Positions 19,443-29,405 are shown, counted from the first letter of the stretch. The stretch is 64,000 nt of DNA from Ensifer adhaerens (GCF_013283195.1 NZ_JABEKT010000001.1:2018509-2082508); one strand, 5' to 3'. The notes: generated by a model not told the origin, from the sequence alone. Translations and numbers: made by a program.

Positions 19443-19832
19443 ATGGGCAAGGCAAAAGCCGAACGCCGGCTGAAGGATAATGAAGCGCAGGCAATTGCGC
19501 GCACGATCCGCGTCAGCCCCCAGAAGCTCAACCTGGTTGCCGCGATGATCCGCGGCAAGAAGGTCGAGCGCGCTCTGGCCGAACTCGAGTTCTCGCGCAA
19601 GCGGATCTCCGAGACGGTCAAGAAGACGCTTGAATCCGCGATCGCAAACGCTGAGAACAACCACGACCTCGACGTTGATTCGCTCATCGTTGCCGAGGCA
19701 TATGTTGGCAAGTCGATTGTGATGAAGCGCTTCCACGCTCGTGGTCGCGGCCGTGCATCGCGTGTTGAGAAGCCGTTCTCTCACTTGACGATCATCGTTC
19801 GTGAAGTGGAAGCCAAAGGGGAGGCTGCATAA
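19443..19832 (+). CDS. rplV: 50S ribosomal protein L22
   Basis: L22 (129 residues) spans the 50S subunit and its beta hairpin lines the nascent peptide tunnel near the macrolide site. [20 protein letters not shown] and the terminal [27 protein letters not shown] block are visible, with the hairpin tip near residues 85-105 unaltered. The stop overlaps the rpsC start as TAATG, sharing one base. Confidence 0.97.
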   Translation: MGKAKAERRLKDNEAQAIARTIRVSPQKLNLVAAMIRGKKVERALAELEFSRKRISETVKKTLESAIANAENNHDLDVDSLIVAEAYVGKSIVMKRFHARGRGRASRVEKPFSHLTIIVREVEAKGEAA

Positions 19833-20545
19833 TGGGCCAGAAGATTAATCCGATCGGTTTCCGTCTCGGCATCAACCGGACCTGGGATAGCCGTTGGTTC
19901 GCTGATAACGCGGAATACGGTCAGCTTCTGCATGAAGACCTGAAGATCCGCGCTTACCTGATGGAAGAGCTGAAGGCCGCTGGCATCGCCAAGGTCGTGA
20001 TCGAGCGTCCGCACAAGAAGTGCCGCGTGACGATCCACTCGGCTCGCCCGGGTCTGATCATCGGCAAGAAGGGTGCAGACATCGAAAAGCTCCGCAAGAA
20101 GCTTTCCGAGATGACCAACTCCGAAACCCACCTCAACATCGTTGAAGTGCGCAAGCCGGAAGTTGACGCAACCCTCGTTGCTCAGTCGATCGCTCAGCAG
20201 CTCGAGCGCCGCGTGGCTTTCCGCCGTGCGATGAAGCGCGCTGTTCAGTCGGCAATGCGTCTTGGCGCCGAAGGCATCAAGATCACCTGCGCCGGTCGTC
20301 TCGGTGGTGCCGAAATCGCTCGTACCGAATGGTACCGCGAAGGTCGCGTTCCGCTGCACACGCTGCGTGCGGACATCGACTACGGCACGTCTGAAGCTGA
20401 AACCGCTTTCGGTATCTGCGGCATCAAGGTCTGGATCTTCAAGGGCGAAATCCTTGAGCACGATCCGATGGCCTCCGAGCGTCGCGCCATCGAGAGTGAC
20501 AATCAGGGCGGCAGCAGCAGAGACCGTCGTCGCGAAAACGCGTAA
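19832..20545 (+). CDS. rpsC: 30S ribosomal protein S3
   Basis: S3 (237 residues) lies at the mRNA entrance and takes part in the ribosomal helicase function. [13 protein letters not shown] starts the protein; the KH domain motif [17 protein letters not shown] is near residues 73-90; the C-terminal domain [20 protein letters not shown] is near 154-173. The last 25 residues are a low-complexity Arg/Ser/Asp tail typical of alphaproteobacteria. GGGGAGG of the rplV 3' end serves as its ribosome binding site. Confidence 0.98.
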   Translation: MGQKINPIGFRLGINRTWDSRWFADNAEYGQLLHEDLKIRAYLMEELKAAGIAKVVIERPHKKCRVTIHSARPGLIIGKKGADIEKLRKKLSEMTNSETHLNIVEVRKPEVDATLVAQSIAQQLERRVAFRRAMKRAVQSAMRLGAEGIKITCAGRLGGAEIARTEWYREGRVPLHTLRADIDYGTSEAETAFGICGIKVWIFKGEILEHDPMASERRAIESDNQGGSSRDRRRENA

Positions 20546-20581
20546 CACGCGTCTGGCAGCCAATATCGGAGAATTAAAAAA

Positions 20582-20995
20582 ATGTTGCAGCCAAAGCGTA
20601 CGAAGTATCGCAAGCAATTCAAGGGCCGCATCAAGGGCGTAGCCAAGGGCGGATCTGATCTTGCCTTTGGTGAATTCGGCCTGAAGGCTCAAGAACCAAA
20701 CCGCGTCAATGCGCGCGAGATCGAAGCGGCCCGCCGCGCGATCACGCGTCACATGAAGCGCGCCGGCCGCGTCTGGATCCGTGTGTTCCCTGACGTTCCG
20801 GTCACAGCCAAGCCTACCGAAGTCCGCATGGGTAAGGGTAAGGGCTCGGTCGAATACTGGGCATGCAAGGTCAAGCCTGGTCGTATGATGTTCGAGATCG
20901 ATGGTGTCAGCGAAGAACTCGCCCGTGAGGCACTTCGTCTTGGTGCTGCCAAGCTCTCTGTCAAGACGCGCTTCGTGCAGCGTATCGCAGAGTAA
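20582..20995 (+). CDS. rplP: 50S ribosomal protein L16
   Basis: L16 (137 residues) organises the A-site tRNA binding region of the 50S subunit. [19 protein letters not shown] at the start and [20 protein letters not shown] near 81-100 are diagnostic, the latter holding the conserved basic loop. GGAG precedes the ATG at 20582. It is directly followed by rpmC after 12 bases. Confidence 0.98.
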   Translation: MLQPKRTKYRKQFKGRIKGVAKGGSDLAFGEFGLKAQEPNRVNAREIEAARRAITRHMKRAGRVWIRVFPDVPVTAKPTEVRMGKGKGSVEYWACKVKPGRMMFEIDGVSEELAREALRLGAAKLSVKTRFVQRIAE

Positions 20996-21007
20996 GGAGT
21001 GAATCTC

Positions 21008-21208
21008 ATGAAAGCCGCAGATGTTCGCGCTTTGAGCGCCGATCAACTCAACGAAGAGCTTGCCAAGCTGAAGAAAGAGCAGTTCAATCTGCGTTTCCAG
21101 AAGGCAACCGGCCAGCTCGAAAAGTCGTCGCGTATCGACGAAGTCCGTAAGGACATCGCACGCGTCAAAACAATTGCCCGCCAGAAGGCGGCAGAAGCCA
21201 AGGCCTAA
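21008..21208 (+). CDS. rpmC: 50S ribosomal protein L29
   Basis: L29 is a small two-helix protein at the tunnel exit next to L23. The ATG at 21008 gives [18 protein letters not shown] and the standard 66 residues, with AAGGAGTGA 6 bases before it; a GTG at 20999 would overlap that site. [18 protein letters not shown] is the typical central helix. rpsQ follows after 12 bases. Confidence 0.97.
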   Translation: MKAADVRALSADQLNEELAKLKKEQFNLRFQKATGQLEKSSRIDEVRKDIARVKTIARQKAAEAKA

Positions 21209-21220
21209 GGACCACAAAAT

Positions 21221-21457
21221 ATGCCGAAACGCATTCTGCAGGGCACTGTTGTCAGCGACAAGAACGACAAGACCGTCGTCGTAAGGGTCGAGCGCCGCTT
21301 TGCGCACCCGATTCTCCAGAAGACCGTCCGCCGTTCGAAGAAGTACAAGGCGCACGACGAAAACAACCAGTACAAGGTTGGTGACGTTGTTTCCATCGAG
21401 GAATGCGCGCCGATCTCCAAGGATAAGCGCTGGACGGTGGTTGCCGCCCAGGCTTGA
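21221..21457 (+). CDS. rpsQ: 30S ribosomal protein S17
   Basis: S17 (78 residues) is an OB-fold primary binding protein for the 5' domain of 16S r[23 protein letters not shown] and [21 protein letters not shown] are diagnostic. It is the last gene of the S10 operon: a terminator-like hairpin at 21532-21557 separates it from rplN, the same boundary that divides the S10 and spc operons in E. coli. Confidence 0.97.
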   Translation: MPKRILQGTVVSDKNDKTVVVRVERRFAHPILQKTVRRSKKYKAHDENNQYKVGDVVSIEECAPISKDKRWTVVAAQA

Positions 21458-21531
21458 TTTCTGCGGGATTTGACCGCGAGACCCTTGCGTCTTGGGCAAA
21501 TACCTGTATGAAGCACGCAATTGAAGTGAAG

Positions 21532-21557
21532 GAACGCTCGAGTCCGGGCGTTCTTTT
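21532..21557 (+). terminator. Terminator-like hairpin between S10 and spc operons
   Basis: GAACGCTCG (21532-21540) pairs with CGGGCGTTC (21545-21553) with one G-T pair and an AGTC loop, followed by TTTTGCTTT. It marks the end of rpsQ mRNA, possibly with partial read-through. A perfect 12-base palindrome, GGGTCTAGACCC, lies just downstream (21590-21601), flanked by CCGGGC and GCCCGG, ahead of rplN. Confidence 0.65.
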
Positions 21558-21635
21558 GCTTTGAGATAGGCACAATAAGCCGGGCGAGGGGGTCTAGACC
21601 CAACCGGCCCGGTAACAACAAGAAGGCGACCTGAC

Positions 21636-22004
21636 ATGATTCAGATGCAAACAAACCTCGACGTGGCGGATAATTCCGGCGCACGTCGTGTCATGTGCAT
21701 CAAGGTGCTGGGCGGCTCCAAGCGTAAGTACGCGTCGATCGGCGACATCATCGTCGTTTCGATCAAGGAAGCCATTCCGCGCGGCCGCGTGAAGAAGGGT
21801 GATGTCATGAAGGCTGTTGTCGTTCGCACCGCGAAAGACATCCGCCGTGCGGATGGCAGCGTCATTCGTTTTGACACAAACGCAGCCGTTCTTATCGATA
21901 ACAAGAAAGAGCCGATCGGCACCCGTATCTTCGGACCGGTTCCGCGCGAACTTCGCGCCAAGAACCACATGAAGATCATCTCGCTGGCTCCGGAAGTACT
22001 CTAA
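21636..22004 (+). CDS. rplN: 50S ribosomal protein L14
   Basis: L14 (122 residues) forms an intersubunit bridge with h14 of 16S rRNA and is the docking site of the silencing factor Rsf[41 protein letters not shown] and the [23 protein letters not shown] end (read in two parts) are standard. AGAAGG lies upstream. It opens the spc operon; rplX follows after 14 bases. Confidence 0.98.
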   Translation: MIQMQTNLDVADNSGARRVMCIKVLGGSKRKYASIGDIIVVSIKEAIPRGRVKKGDVMKAVVVRTAKDIRRADGSVIRFDTNAAVLIDNKKEPIGTRIFGPVPRELRAKNHMKIISLAPEVL

Positions 22005-22018
22005 GGGAGCGTTGAGAG

Positions 22019-22330
22019 ATGCAAAAGATTCGTAAAGGCGACAAGGTCGTCGTTCTCACCGGTAAGGACAAGGGTCGTACCGGCGAAGTCGTACAGGTAA
22101 TGCCGAAGGAAGATCGGGCTGTAGTGCGTGGCGTAAACATGGTGAAGCGTCACCAGCGCCAGACCCAGAGCCAGGAAGCCGGCATCATCAACAAGGAAGC
22201 CTCGATCCATCTTTCGAACATCGCGATTGCCGATCCGAAGGACGGCAAGCCGACCCGCGTCGGCTTCAAGATCGACGGTGACAAGAAGGTCCGCGTGGCC
22301 AAGCGTTCGGGAGTAGTGATCGATGGCTAA
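22019..22330 (+). CDS. rplX: 50S ribosomal protein L24
   Basis: L24 (103 residues) is an assembly initiator for the 50S subunit. The KOW motif [20 protein letters not shown] is at residues 3-22, and the [11 protein letters not shown] segment follows. GGGAGCG precedes the ATG. Its last eight bases overlap the start of rplE (22323-22330), so the two genes are translationally coupled. Confidence 0.97.
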   Translation: MQKIRKGDKVVVLTGKDKGRTGEVVQVMPKEDRAVVRGVNMVKRHQRQTQSQEAGIINKEASIHLSNIAIADPKDGKPTRVGFKIDGDKKVRVAKRSGVVIDG

Positions 22331-22880
22331 GTCCGCTTATGAGCCCCGGCTCAAGAAGGAATATGTCGAGCGTATTCGTGCGGCTATGCAGGAGAAGTTC
22401 TCCTACGCCAACGAAATGCAGATCCCGCGCCTCGACAAGATCGTCATCAACATGGGTGTTGGCGAATCGACTGGCGACTCGAAGAAGCCGACCGTCGCAG
22501 CTGCCGACCTCGCTGCGATTGCTGGTCAGAAGCCGGTAATCACCCGCGCTCGCAACTCGATCGCTGGCTTCAAGCTGCGCGAAGGCATGCCGATTGGTGC
22601 CAAGGTTACCCTGCGCGGCGTTCGGATGTATGAGTTCCTGGATCGTCTCGTGAACATCGCTCTTCCGCGCGTTCGGGACTTCCGTGGCCTCAACCCGAAG
22701 TCCTTCGATGGCCGTGGCAACTTCGCCATGGGCGTCAAGGAGCACATTGTGTTCCCTGAGATCAACTACGACAAGGTTGATCAGATGTGGGGCATGGACA
22801 TCATCGTTTGCACGACGGCTACTAACGACGACGAAGCACGCGCTCTGCTCACAGAGTTCAACTTCCCGTTCCGTCAGTAA
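22323..22880 (+). CDS. rplE: 50S ribosomal protein L5
   Basis: L5 (185 residues) binds 5S rRNA and contacts S13 in the intersubunit bridge and the P-site t[20 protein letters not shown] near 33-50, [18 protein letters not shown] near 74-91, and [20 protein letters not shown] near 155-175 are conserved. The start lies inside rplX. rpsN follows after 34 bases. Confidence 0.98.
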   Translation: MAKSAYEPRLKKEYVERIRAAMQEKFSYANEMQIPRLDKIVINMGVGESTGDSKKPTVAAADLAAIAGQKPVITRARNSIAGFKLREGMPIGAKVTLRGVRMYEFLDRLVNIALPRVRDFRGLNPKSFDGRGNFAMGVKEHIVFPEINYDKVDQMWGMDIIVCTTATNDDEARALLTEFNFPFRQ

Positions 22881-22914
22881 TCCGTAACGACAAGCGTAAA
22901 GAAGGATAACTGTT

Positions 22915-23220
22915 ATGGCGAAAACGAGCGCAGTTGAAAAGAACAAGCGCCGCCGCAAACTGGTTGCCGGGCAAGCCTCTAAGCGCGCCGCTCTTAAGGC
23001 AATCATCATGAACCAGTCTCTGCCGATCGAAGAGCGGTTCAAGGCAACCATCAAGCTGGCTGAACTGCCGCGTGATGGATCCAAGACCCGCATCCGCAAC
23101 CGTTGTGAAGTTACGGGCCGTCCGCGCGCCTACTATCGTAAACTTCGCATGTCGCGTATTGCGCTTCGCGAACTGGGCAACTCTGGCCGCGTGCCGGGTA
23201 TTGTCAAGTCGAGCTGGTAA
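22915..23220 (+). CDS. rpsN: 30S ribosomal protein S14, zinc-free form
   Basis: S14 (101 residues) is in the 30S head. This is the long form without the four-cysteine zinc ribbon: the C-terminal block [20 protein letters not shown] retains only one cysteine. The end [14 protein letters not shown] is standard. GAAGGATAAC precedes the ATG. It sits between rplE and rpsH, 12 bases from the latter. Confidence 0.97.
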   Translation: MAKTSAVEKNKRRRKLVAGQASKRAALKAIIMNQSLPIEERFKATIKLAELPRDGSKTRIRNRCEVTGRPRAYYRKLRMSRIALRELGNSGRVPGIVKSSW

Positions 23221-23232
23221 GGAGACGGGCAC

Positions 23233-23631
23233 ATGGCAATGACTGATCCGCTGGGCGATATGCTCACCCGTATCCGTAACGGCGCGGCACGCCGCAAGTC
23301 GAGCGTTTCCACGCCGGCTTCGAAGCTCCGCGCACGTGTTCTGGATGTCCTTCAGGCTGAAGGCTACATCCGTGGATACTCTGAAGTTGTATTTGGCAAC
23401 GGCAAGGCCGAGCTGAACATCGAACTGAAGTACTACGAAGGCGCTTCCGTAATCCGTGAGATCGGACGCGTTTCCAAGCCGGGCCGCCGAGTTTATGTCT
23501 CGGTTAAGTCCATTCCGCAGGTCGCGAACGGCCTCGGCATCACCATCCTTTCGACTCCGAAGGGTGTGATGGCCGATCATCAGGCACGCGAACAGAATGT
23601 TGGTGGCGAGATTCTTTGCTCCGTCTTCTAA
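23233..23631 (+). CDS. rpsH: 30S ribosomal protein S8
   Basis: S8 (132 residues) binds the central domain of 16S rRNA and is the repressor of the spc operon in E. coli. [20 protein letters not shown] and the C-terminal [20 protein letters not shown] followed by GEILCSVF are diagnostic. AAGGAGACG precedes the ATG. I did not find an obvious S8 rRNA-like target around rplX-rplE, so whether this regulation is kept is open. Confidence 0.97.
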   Translation: MAMTDPLGDMLTRIRNGAARRKSSVSTPASKLRARVLDVLQAEGYIRGYSEVVFGNGKAELNIELKYYEGASVIREIGRVSKPGRRVYVSVKSIPQVANGLGITILSTPKGVMADHQAREQNVGGEILCSVF

Positions 23632-23671
23632 GACGTAACATGATCTCCATAGCGAACAGACAGGTATAAAA

Positions 23672-24205
23672 ATGTCTCGTATCGGTAAGAAGCCCGTTCA
23701 AGTTCCTGCAGGCGTCACGGCAAGCGTGGATGGCCAGAAGGTAACGGCGAAGGGCCCTAAGGGCGAACTGTTCTTTGTTGCAAACGACGAAGTTTCGGTC
23801 GCTCTCGAAGAAAACGCGGTTGTTGTACAGCCGCTCAACCAGAGCAAGGATGCTCGTTCGAAGTGGGGCATGTCCCGCACGATGATCGAGAACATCCTGA
23901 AGGGCGTCAAGGACGGTTACGAGCGCAAGCTCGAAATCAACGGCGTTGGTTACCGCGCGTCGCTGCAGGGCAAGAACTTGCAGCTGGCACTCGGTTTCAG
24001 CCACGACGTCGTCTACCAGACGCCGGAAGGCATCACGATCGCTGTACCGAAGCCGACGGAAATCATCGTCTCCGGCATCAACAAGCAGCAGGTCGGCCAG
24101 GTTGCAGCGGAAATCCGCGAATACCGCGGCCCCGAGCCCTACAAGGGCAAGGGCGTCAAGTATGCCGAAGAGCGGATTGTCCGCAAAGAAGGCAAGAAGA
24201 AGTAA
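23672..24205 (+). CDS. rplF: 50S ribosomal protein L6
   Basis: L6 (177 residues) sits at the base of the L7/L12 stalk near the factor-binding site. [20 protein letters not shown], the [16 protein letters not shown] segment near 84-99, and the C-terminal [20 protein letters not shown] (near 152-171) are conserved. It follows rpsH after 40 bases and precedes rplR by 12 bases. Confidence 0.97.
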   Translation: MSRIGKKPVQVPAGVTASVDGQKVTAKGPKGELFFVANDEVSVALEENAVVVQPLNQSKDARSKWGMSRTMIENILKGVKDGYERKLEINGVGYRASLQGKNLQLALGFSHDVVYQTPEGITIAVPKPTEIIVSGINKQQVGQVAAEIREYRGPEPYKGKGVKYAEERIVRKEGKKK

Positions 24206-24217
24206 GGATCACGCGAA

Positions 24218-24580
24218 ATGGCTAGCAGGAAAGATACTCTTGTGCGTCGCGCCAACCGCGTGCGCCGTCAAATCAAGGCGGTCGCGAATGGCCGTCCGCG
24301 CCTGTCGGTTCATCGCTCGTCGAAGAACATCTACGTACAGGTTATCGACGACGTGGCCGGCAAGACGCTTGCGTCTGCCTCCACGCTCGACACCGATCTG
24401 CGTTCGTCTTTGAAGACGGGCGCTGACGCGGCAGCAGCAGCTGCCGTCGGCAAGCTCATCGCTGAGCGCGCCGTAAAGGCTGGCGTCAAGGACGTTGTCT
24501 TTGATCGTGGCGCCTTCATCTATCACGGCCGCATCAAGGCTTTGGCCGAAGCTGCACGTGAAGGTGGTCTGAACTTCTGA
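24218..24580 (+). CDS. rplR: 50S ribosomal protein L18
   Basis: L18 (120 residues) is a 5S rRNA-binding protein of the central protuberance. [20 protein letters not shown] near 26-45 and [20 protein letters not shown] near 96-115 are diagnostic. AAGGATCACG precedes the ATG. The gap to rpsE is 128 bases, wider than most in this operon, and contains a short GCCAGGCGGGC / GCCTGGC inverted repeat just after the stop. Confidence 0.97.
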   Translation: MASRKDTLVRRANRVRRQIKAVANGRPRLSVHRSSKNIYVQVIDDVAGKTLASASTLDTDLRSSLKTGADAAAAAAVGKLIAERAVKAGVKDVVFDRGAFIYHGRIKALAEAAREGGLNF

Positions 24581-24708
24581 TCGGTTGCCAGGCGGGCTTT
24601 GTGTCCGCCTGGCACCTTCATGAGTTTCCGGTCGCTTCCGATCCATGTGACGGGGGCGACTTTTGTCAATCTGCCGATTGCACCCGGAAAAGAAAAAGGA
24701 AAAGGACA

Positions 24709-25278
24709 ATGGCACAGGAAAGAAGGGGTTCTCGCGAAGATCGCCAGAACCGCGAAGAGCGCGACAGCGAATTTGTCGATAAGCTCGTAGCAATTAACCG
24801 CGTCGCCAAGGTGGTGAAGGGCGGTCGTCGTTTCGGTTTCGCAGCTCTCGTCGTCGTTGGCGACCAGAAGGGCCGCGTTGGCTTCGGTCATGGCAAGGCG
24901 CGCGAAGTGCCGGAAGCCATCCGCAAGGCAACGGAAGCCGCCAAGCGCGACCTGATCTTCGTCCCGCTGCGTGGTGGTCGTACCCTGCATCACGACGTTC
25001 ACGGCCGTCACGGCGCCGGCAAGGTGCTGCTGCGTTCGGCCAAGGCCGGTACCGGTATCATCGCTGGTGGTCCGATGCGCGCCGTCTTCGAAACGCTCGG
25101 CGTTCATGACGTCGTCGCTAAGTCGACCGGCTCGTCGAACCCGTACAACATGGTTCGTGCAACGTTCGACGCCCTCAAGAACCAGATGCACCCGAAGGAC
25201 ATCGCAGCTCAGCGCGGCATGAAGTACGCCACGCTCCAGGCTCGTCGTGTTTCCTCCGGCGCTGCTTCCGAAGAATAA
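24709..25278 (+). CDS. rpsE: 30S ribosomal protein S5
   Basis: S5 (189 residues) lies at the mRNA entrance and influences accuracy; it is the site of some spectinomycin-resistance changes. The ATG at 24709 gives [14 protein letters not shown] and has AAGGAAAAGG just upstream; the in-frame GTG at 24601 adds 36 unrelated residues. [19 protein letters not shown] (near 39-57) includes the loop equal to residues 19-30 of E. coli S5 and looks wild type. rpmD follows after 12 bases. Confidence 0.97.
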   Translation: MAQERRGSREDRQNREERDSEFVDKLVAINRVAKVVKGGRRFGFAALVVVGDQKGRVGFGHGKAREVPEAIRKATEAAKRDLIFVPLRGGRTLHHDVHGRHGAGKVLLRSAKAGTGIIAGGPMRAVFETLGVHDVVAKSTGSSNPYNMVRATFDALKNQMHPKDIAAQRGMKYATLQARRVSSGAASEE

Positions 25279-25290
25279 GGGAGCTGACAG

Positions 25291-25494
25291 ATGGCTAAGA
25301 AAGAAAACGCTGCGAAGACGGTTACCGTCGAGCAGATCGGTAGCCCCATTCGCCGTCCGGCCGTACAGCGTCAGACGCTTATCGGCCTGGGCCTCAACAA
25401 GATGCACCGGGTTCGCACGCTGGAAGATACCCCAGCTGTTCGCGGCATGATCCGGTCGGTCCAGCACCTCGTTCGCGTCGTCGACGAGAAGTGA
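25291..25494 (+). CDS. rpmD: 50S ribosomal protein L30
   Basis: L30 (67 residues) is a small 50S protein of unclear detailed role, found in many but not all bacteria. [20 protein letters not shown] and [20 protein letters not shown] are typical. GGGAGCTGAC precedes the ATG. It lies between rpsE and rplO, 13 bases from the latter. Confidence 0.96.
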   Translation: MAKKENAAKTVTVEQIGSPIRRPAVQRQTLIGLGLNKMHRVRTLEDTPAVRGMIRSVQHLVRVVDEK

Positions 25495-25507
25495 GGGGGA
25501 TAAGCTC

Positions 25508-25978
25508 ATGAAACTGAATGAAATCAAGGACAACGAAGGCTCGACCAAGAACCGCAAGCGTCTTGGCCGCGGCATCGGCTCCGGCTCCGGCAAGACTGCC
25601 GGTCGCGGTGTGAAGGGTCAGAAGGCTCGTTCGGGCGTTGCCATCAACGGCTTCGAAGGCGGCCAGATGCCAATCTACCGTCGTCTGCCGAAGCGCGGCT
25701 TCAACAACATCTTCGCTTCGGAGTTTGTTGTCGTGTCGCTCGGCCGCATCCAGACGGCAATCGACGCCAAGAAGCTTGACGCTTCGAAGTCCGTCGATGC
25801 AGCAGCTCTCAAGGCTGCCGGCGTGATCCGTCGCGAAAAGGACGGCGTTCGCGTGCTGGCCGATGGCGAACTGAAGGCGAAGATCTCGCTCGAAGTTGCA
25901 GGCGCTTCCAAGTCGGCGATCGAAAAGATCGAAAAGGCTGGCGGCTCCATCAAGCTGCTTTCGGCTGCTGCCGAATAA
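25508..25978 (+). CDS. rplO: 50S ribosomal protein L15
   Basis: L15 (156 residues) binds 23S rRNA and is a late assembly protein. [20 protein letters not shown], the Gly-rich [20 protein letters not shown] near 21-40, and the [20 protein letters not shown] near 49-68 are diagnostic. GAGGGGGATAAG precedes the ATG. A strong terminator follows directly, so the spc transcript ends here and not after secY as in E. coli. Confidence 0.97.
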   Translation: MKLNEIKDNEGSTKNRKRLGRGIGSGSGKTAGRGVKGQKARSGVAINGFEGGQMPIYRRLPKRGFNNIFASEFVVVSLGRIQTAIDAKKLDASKSVDAAALKAAGVIRREKDGVRVLADGELKAKISLEVAGASKSAIEKIEKAGGSIKLLSAAAE

Positions 25979-25989
25979 TATTACTGATC

Positions 25990-26022
25990 AACCGCCCGGG
26001 GTGCTTCACTCCGGGCGGTTTT
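25990..26022 (+). terminator. Strong terminator between rplO and secY
   Basis: AACCGCCCGG (25990-25999) pairs perfectly with CCGGGCGGTT (26011-26020); inside, GTG and CAC extend the stem around a CTT loop. TTTT follows (26019-26022). It lies 11 bases after the rplO stop and implies a separate promoter for secY-adk in 26023-26211. Confidence 0.8.
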
Positions 26023-26211
26023 GCTCCCATATGTGAGCCTCACGTCCGCGATGGCGAATCGCTCGCCTCGGCGGACATAGCGGAAACCACGGTGAGGCAT
26101 CCGATTGCAGACACAATCGCCTCGCGTCCGGTTTTCAAGACGAAAAGTTAGTCCTTCCGGAACGGACAGGGTACTCCCGCTGATTCCGAGATTTGGTACG
26201 CGGAGAATTGC

Positions 26212-27552
26212 ATGGCTTCTGCAGCGGAACAGCTCGCCTCGAACCTGAATTTCTCGACTTTCGCCAAGGCGGAAGATCTGAAGAAACGACTGTGGTTCAC
26301 GCTTGGTGCGCTTTTGGTCTACCGTCTTGGCACCTATATCCCGCTGCCAGGCCTCAATCCGGACGCGTTCGCGCAGGCCTTCCAGGGCCAGAGCGGCGGT
26401 ATCCTCGGCCTCTTCAACATGTTTTCGGGCGGTGCAGTGGAGCGCATGGCGATCTTCGCGCTCGGCATCATGCCCTATATCTCTGCTTCGATCATCGTTC
26501 AGCTGATGACCTCCGTCGTTCCGGCGCTGGAACAGCTGAAGAAGGAAGGCGAGCAGGGTCGCAAGATTATCAACCAGTACACCCGCTACGGCACGGTGCT
26601 TCTCGGCGTCATGCAGGCCTATGGCATTGCCGTCGGCCTTGAGAGCGGCAACGGCCTCGTCAACGATCCAGGCTGGTTCTTCCGCATTTCCACGGTCATT
26701 TCGCTGCTCGGCGGCACGATGTTCCTGATGTGGCTCGGCGAACAGATCACGTCGCGTGGTATCGGCAACGGGATCTCGCTGATCATCTTCGCCGGTATCG
26801 TCGCTCATCTGCCGACCGCACTTGCCGGCACGCTCGAACTCGGCCGCACCGGCGCGCTGTCGACCCCTCTGATTCTGGCGATCATCGTCATGATCGTTGC
26901 GGTTATCGCGCTCATCGTCTTCGTCGAACGCGCCCAGCGCCGGCTTCTGATCCAGTATCCGAAGCGCCAGGTCGGCAACCGCATGTTCCAGGGCGACACC
27001 TCGCACCTGCCGCTGAAGCTCAACACCGCGGGCGTCATCCCGGCGATCTTCGCGTCGTCGCTGCTGCTGCTGCCGGCAACGCTTGCTGGCTTTGCCAACA
27101 CCGCGACGCTGCCCGGCTGGGCGACGTCGATCGTCAGCGCGCTCGGCCACGGCCAGCCGCTCTACATGGTGCTCTACGGCGGCATGATCGCGTTCTTCGC
27201 CTTCTTCTATACGGCCATCGTCTTCAACCCGAAGGACACGGCCGACAATCTGAAGAAGCACGGTGGCTTCATTCCGGGCATCCGTCCGGGCGAGCGCACC
27301 GCCGAATACATCGATTACGTCCTGACGCGCATCACCGTGCTTGGCGCGATCTACCTGATCTTCGTCTGCATTCTGCCTGAAATTCTCATCGCGCAGACCG
27401 GCGTGCCGTTCTACCTTGGTGGTACGTCGCTTTTGATTGTTGTCAGCGTTACCCTTGATACGGTAGCACAGATCCAGGGTCACCTCATTGCTCAGCAGTA
27501 TGAGGGGCTGATCAAGAAGTCGAAGCTGCGCGGAGGGAAGAGGGGACGATGA
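26212..27552 (+). CDS. secY: Preprotein translocase subunit SecY
   Basis: SecY (446 residues) forms the protein-conducting channel of the inner membrane with SecE and SecG. Ten hydrophobic segments can be picked out; the signature [19 protein letters not shown] segment reads [19 protein letters not shown] near residues 83-101, and the cytoplasmic loops with [12 protein letters not shown] (near 247) and the C-terminal [17 protein letters not shown] are present. The start codon lies 190 bases after a terminator, so it should have its own promoter. The stop overlaps the adk start by four bases. Confidence 0.98.
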   Translation: MASAAEQLASNLNFSTFAKAEDLKKRLWFTLGALLVYRLGTYIPLPGLNPDAFAQAFQGQSGGILGLFNMFSGGAVERMAIFALGIMPYISASIIVQLMTSVVPALEQLKKEGEQGRKIINQYTRYGTVLLGVMQAYGIAVGLESGNGLVNDPGWFFRISTVISLLGGTMFLMWLGEQITSRGIGNGISLIIFAGIVAHLPTALAGTLELGRTGALSTPLILAIIVMIVAVIALIVFVERAQRRLLIQYPKRQVGNRMFQGDTSHLPLKLNTAGVIPAIFASSLLLLPATLAGFANTATLPGWATSIVSALGHGQPLYMVLYGGMIAFFAFFYTAIVFNPKDTADNLKKHGGFIPGIRPGERTAEYIDYVLTRITVLGAIYLIFVCILPEILIAQTGVPFYLGGTSLLIVVSVTLDTVAQIQGHLIAQQYEGLIKKSKLRGGKRGR

Positions 27553-28127
27553 GACTGATTTTTTTGGGACCGCCCGGAGCTGGCAAGGGGACGCAAGCCA
27601 AGCTTCTGACGGAGAGGTACGGTATTCCGCAGCTTTCCACAGGTGACATGTTGCGGGCGGCCGTCGCCCAGGCGACCGAAGTCGGCAAGCGGGCCAAGGC
27701 TGTCATGGACGCCGGCCAGCTCGTTTCTGATGCGATCGTCAACGAGATCGTGTCGGACCGGATCGATGCGCCGGATTGTGCCAACGGCTTTATCCTCGAT
27801 GGATATCCGCGCACGGTTCCGCAGGCGGTCGCTCTCGGCCAGATGCTCAAAGGCAAGGGCTTGAAGCTCGACGCAGTGATCGAGCTCAAGGTCGACGAGA
27901 CGGCGCTTGTAAAGCGCATGGAGAATCGCGTAGCGGAAACCATCGCTGCGGGCGGATCGGTCAGATCGGACGACAATCCGGAAGCCTTCAAGCGTCGGCT
28001 TACGGAATATCGCGAAAAGACCGCACCTTTGTCGGAGCACTATGCCGGCACTGGTGAGCTGAAGACGATTGATGGCATGGCCGATGTGGACGCCGTGACA
28101 GCACAGATCGAGAAGATTCTGGCCTAG
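27549..28127 (+). CDS. adk: Adenylate kinase, short form
   Basis: The enzyme converts ATP and AMP to two ADP and balances adenylate pools in the cytosol. The P-loop [16 protein letters not shown] is at residues 4-19, the AMP-binding [11 protein letters not shown] near 30, and the [10 protein letters not shown] motif near 84. The protein has 192 residues, compared with about 214 for long forms, because the LID domain is short (ENRVAET... region) and lacks zinc cysteines. It overlaps secY by ATGA, a conserved pairing in bacteria. Confidence 0.97.
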   Translation: MRLIFLGPPGAGKGTQAKLLTERYGIPQLSTGDMLRAAVAQATEVGKRAKAVMDAGQLVSDAIVNEIVSDRIDAPDCANGFILDGYPRTVPQAVALGQMLKGKGLKLDAVIELKVDETALVKRMENRVAETIAAGGSVRSDDNPEAFKRRLTEYREKTAPLSEHYAGTGELKTIDGMADVDAVTAQIEKILA

Positions 28128-28358
28128 ACCCTGGGTCTTTGCCGAAAAGGAACCGCCGGGGAGTTGACTTTTCCGGCTGATTCCGCCAAAGACAGCGCCA
28201 ACTCGCGACATGGGAGCGATCGGCGCGGTCTTCAACGAAACGAAGTCCGGGTACGGTCGTTTTTGACGTGTCTCGAACCTCAATCAACGTGCGGCTCTTG
28301 AGGCCGCGTAACGAAGCACCTATTGCCGGATGGCAACTGGAACGCAAGGAGAATAGAC
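28128..28358 (+). promoter_or_regulatory. Spacer between adk and rpsM, possible promoter
   Basis: This 231-base spacer has no coding signal. AGTTGACTTTTCCGG around 28162-28176 contains a TTGACT that could be a -35 element of an rpsM promoter, but no good -10 box sits 17 bases downstream. AAGGAGAA (28346-28353) is the rpsM ribosome binding site and supports the GTG start at 28359. Confidence 0.35.
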
Positions 28359-28727
28359 GTGGCACGTATCGCTGGCGTCAACATCCCGACGGCAAAGCGC
28401 GTTGTTATCGCGCTGACCTACATTCACGGGATCGGACCGAAATTCGCACAGGAAATCGTCGAGAAGGTCGGTATTCCGGCTGATCGCCGCGTGCATCAGT
28501 TGACGGATGCTGAAGTTCTTCAGATCCGCGAAACGATCGACCGCGACTACCAGGTTGAAGGTGACCTGCGTCGTGACACGTCGATGAACATCAAGCGTCT
28601 GATGGACCTGGGCTGCTACCGCGGCCTGCGTCATCGCCGCAGCCTGCCGGTGCGCGGTCAGCGTACCCACACCAATGCCCGCACCCGCAAGGGTCCGGCA
28701 AAGGCGATCGCCGGTAAGAAGAAGTAA
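28359..28727 (+). CDS. rpsM: 30S ribosomal protein S13
   Basis: S13 (122 residues) is in the 30S head and contacts P-site tRNA and L5. The GTG at 28359, 6 bases after AAGGAGAA, gives the family N-terminus [19 protein letters not shown]; an ATG 12 codons upstream adds only unconserved residues. [20 protein letters not shown] near 85-104 is the conserved C-terminal block. A terminator-like hairpin separates it from rpsK, which is unusual for the alpha operon. Confidence 0.97.
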   Translation: MARIAGVNIPTAKRVVIALTYIHGIGPKFAQEIVEKVGIPADRRVHQLTDAEVLQIRETIDRDYQVEGDLRRDTSMNIKRLMDLGCYRGLRHRRSLPVRGQRTHTNARTRKGPAKAIAGKKK

Positions 28728-28747
28728 TTTCCCGAATAGGGAGATTG

Positions 28748-28777
28748 GGAGGCTGGCGCACGCGCCGGCCTCCTTTT
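28748..28777 (+). terminator. Terminator-like hairpin between rpsM and rpsK
   Basis: GGAGGCTGGCG (28748-28758) pairs with CGCCGGCCTCC (28763-28773) with one G-T pair, followed by TTTT. It lies 20 bases after the rpsM stop. The remaining 178 bases to rpsK hold no gene and may contain a second promoter. Confidence 0.65.
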
Positions 28778-28955
28778 GCAGTTTGGGAAGGGCGATGCCC
28801 GACCGTCGCGGAGCCGGACCGGTTTCGTGAAATACCTGCAGGGCCGGTTCCTCCGGTCCTGGATGAAACTGAAGAAGCAGGGCAGGGGACGAAAATTCCT
28901 TTCCCGGTGGAGCCGCTGGAATTACGGCGGTGCAGAGATCTAAGAAAGGGATCCT

Positions 28956-29345
28956 ATGGCCAAGGAAGCCACCCGCGTTCGCCGTCGCGAACGCAAGAAC
29001 ATCACGTCTGGCGTAGCGCACGTCAATTCGTCGTTCAACAACACCATGATCACCATCACCGACGCACAGGGCAACGCAATTGCCTGGTCGTCTGCCGGTG
29101 CGAAGGGTTTCAAGGGCTCGCGTAAGTCGACCCCGTTTGCCGCTCAGATCGCCGCTGAAGACTGCGCCAAGAAGGCTCAGGAACACGGCATGAAGTCGCT
29201 TGAAGTCGAAGTTTGCGGCCCAGGTTCCGGTCGTGAATCCGCTCTTCGCGCACTGCAGGCAGCGGGCTTCATGATCACCTCGATCCGCGATGTGACCCCG
29301 ATCCCGCACAACGGTTGCCGCCCGCGCAAGAAGCGCCGCGTCTGA
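28956..29345 (+). CDS. rpsK: 30S ribosomal protein S11
   Basis: S11 (129 residues) lies on the platform of the 30S subunit at the E site. [20 protein letters not shown] near 19-38, [18 protein letters not shown] near 54-71 and the end [15 protein letters not shown] are diagnostic. GAAAGGGATCC precedes the ATG. rpoA follows after 103 bases. In this cluster rpsD (S4) is absent between rpsK and rpoA, as in other alphaproteobacteria, so S4 autoregulation of the alpha operon is not expected in its E. coli form. Confidence 0.98.
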
Positions 29346-29405
29346 TCATTTGCGTTCAAAATGCCGGTGAGGGCGCTTCGGCGCGCTCCCGGACTTCGGG
29401 GCTCG

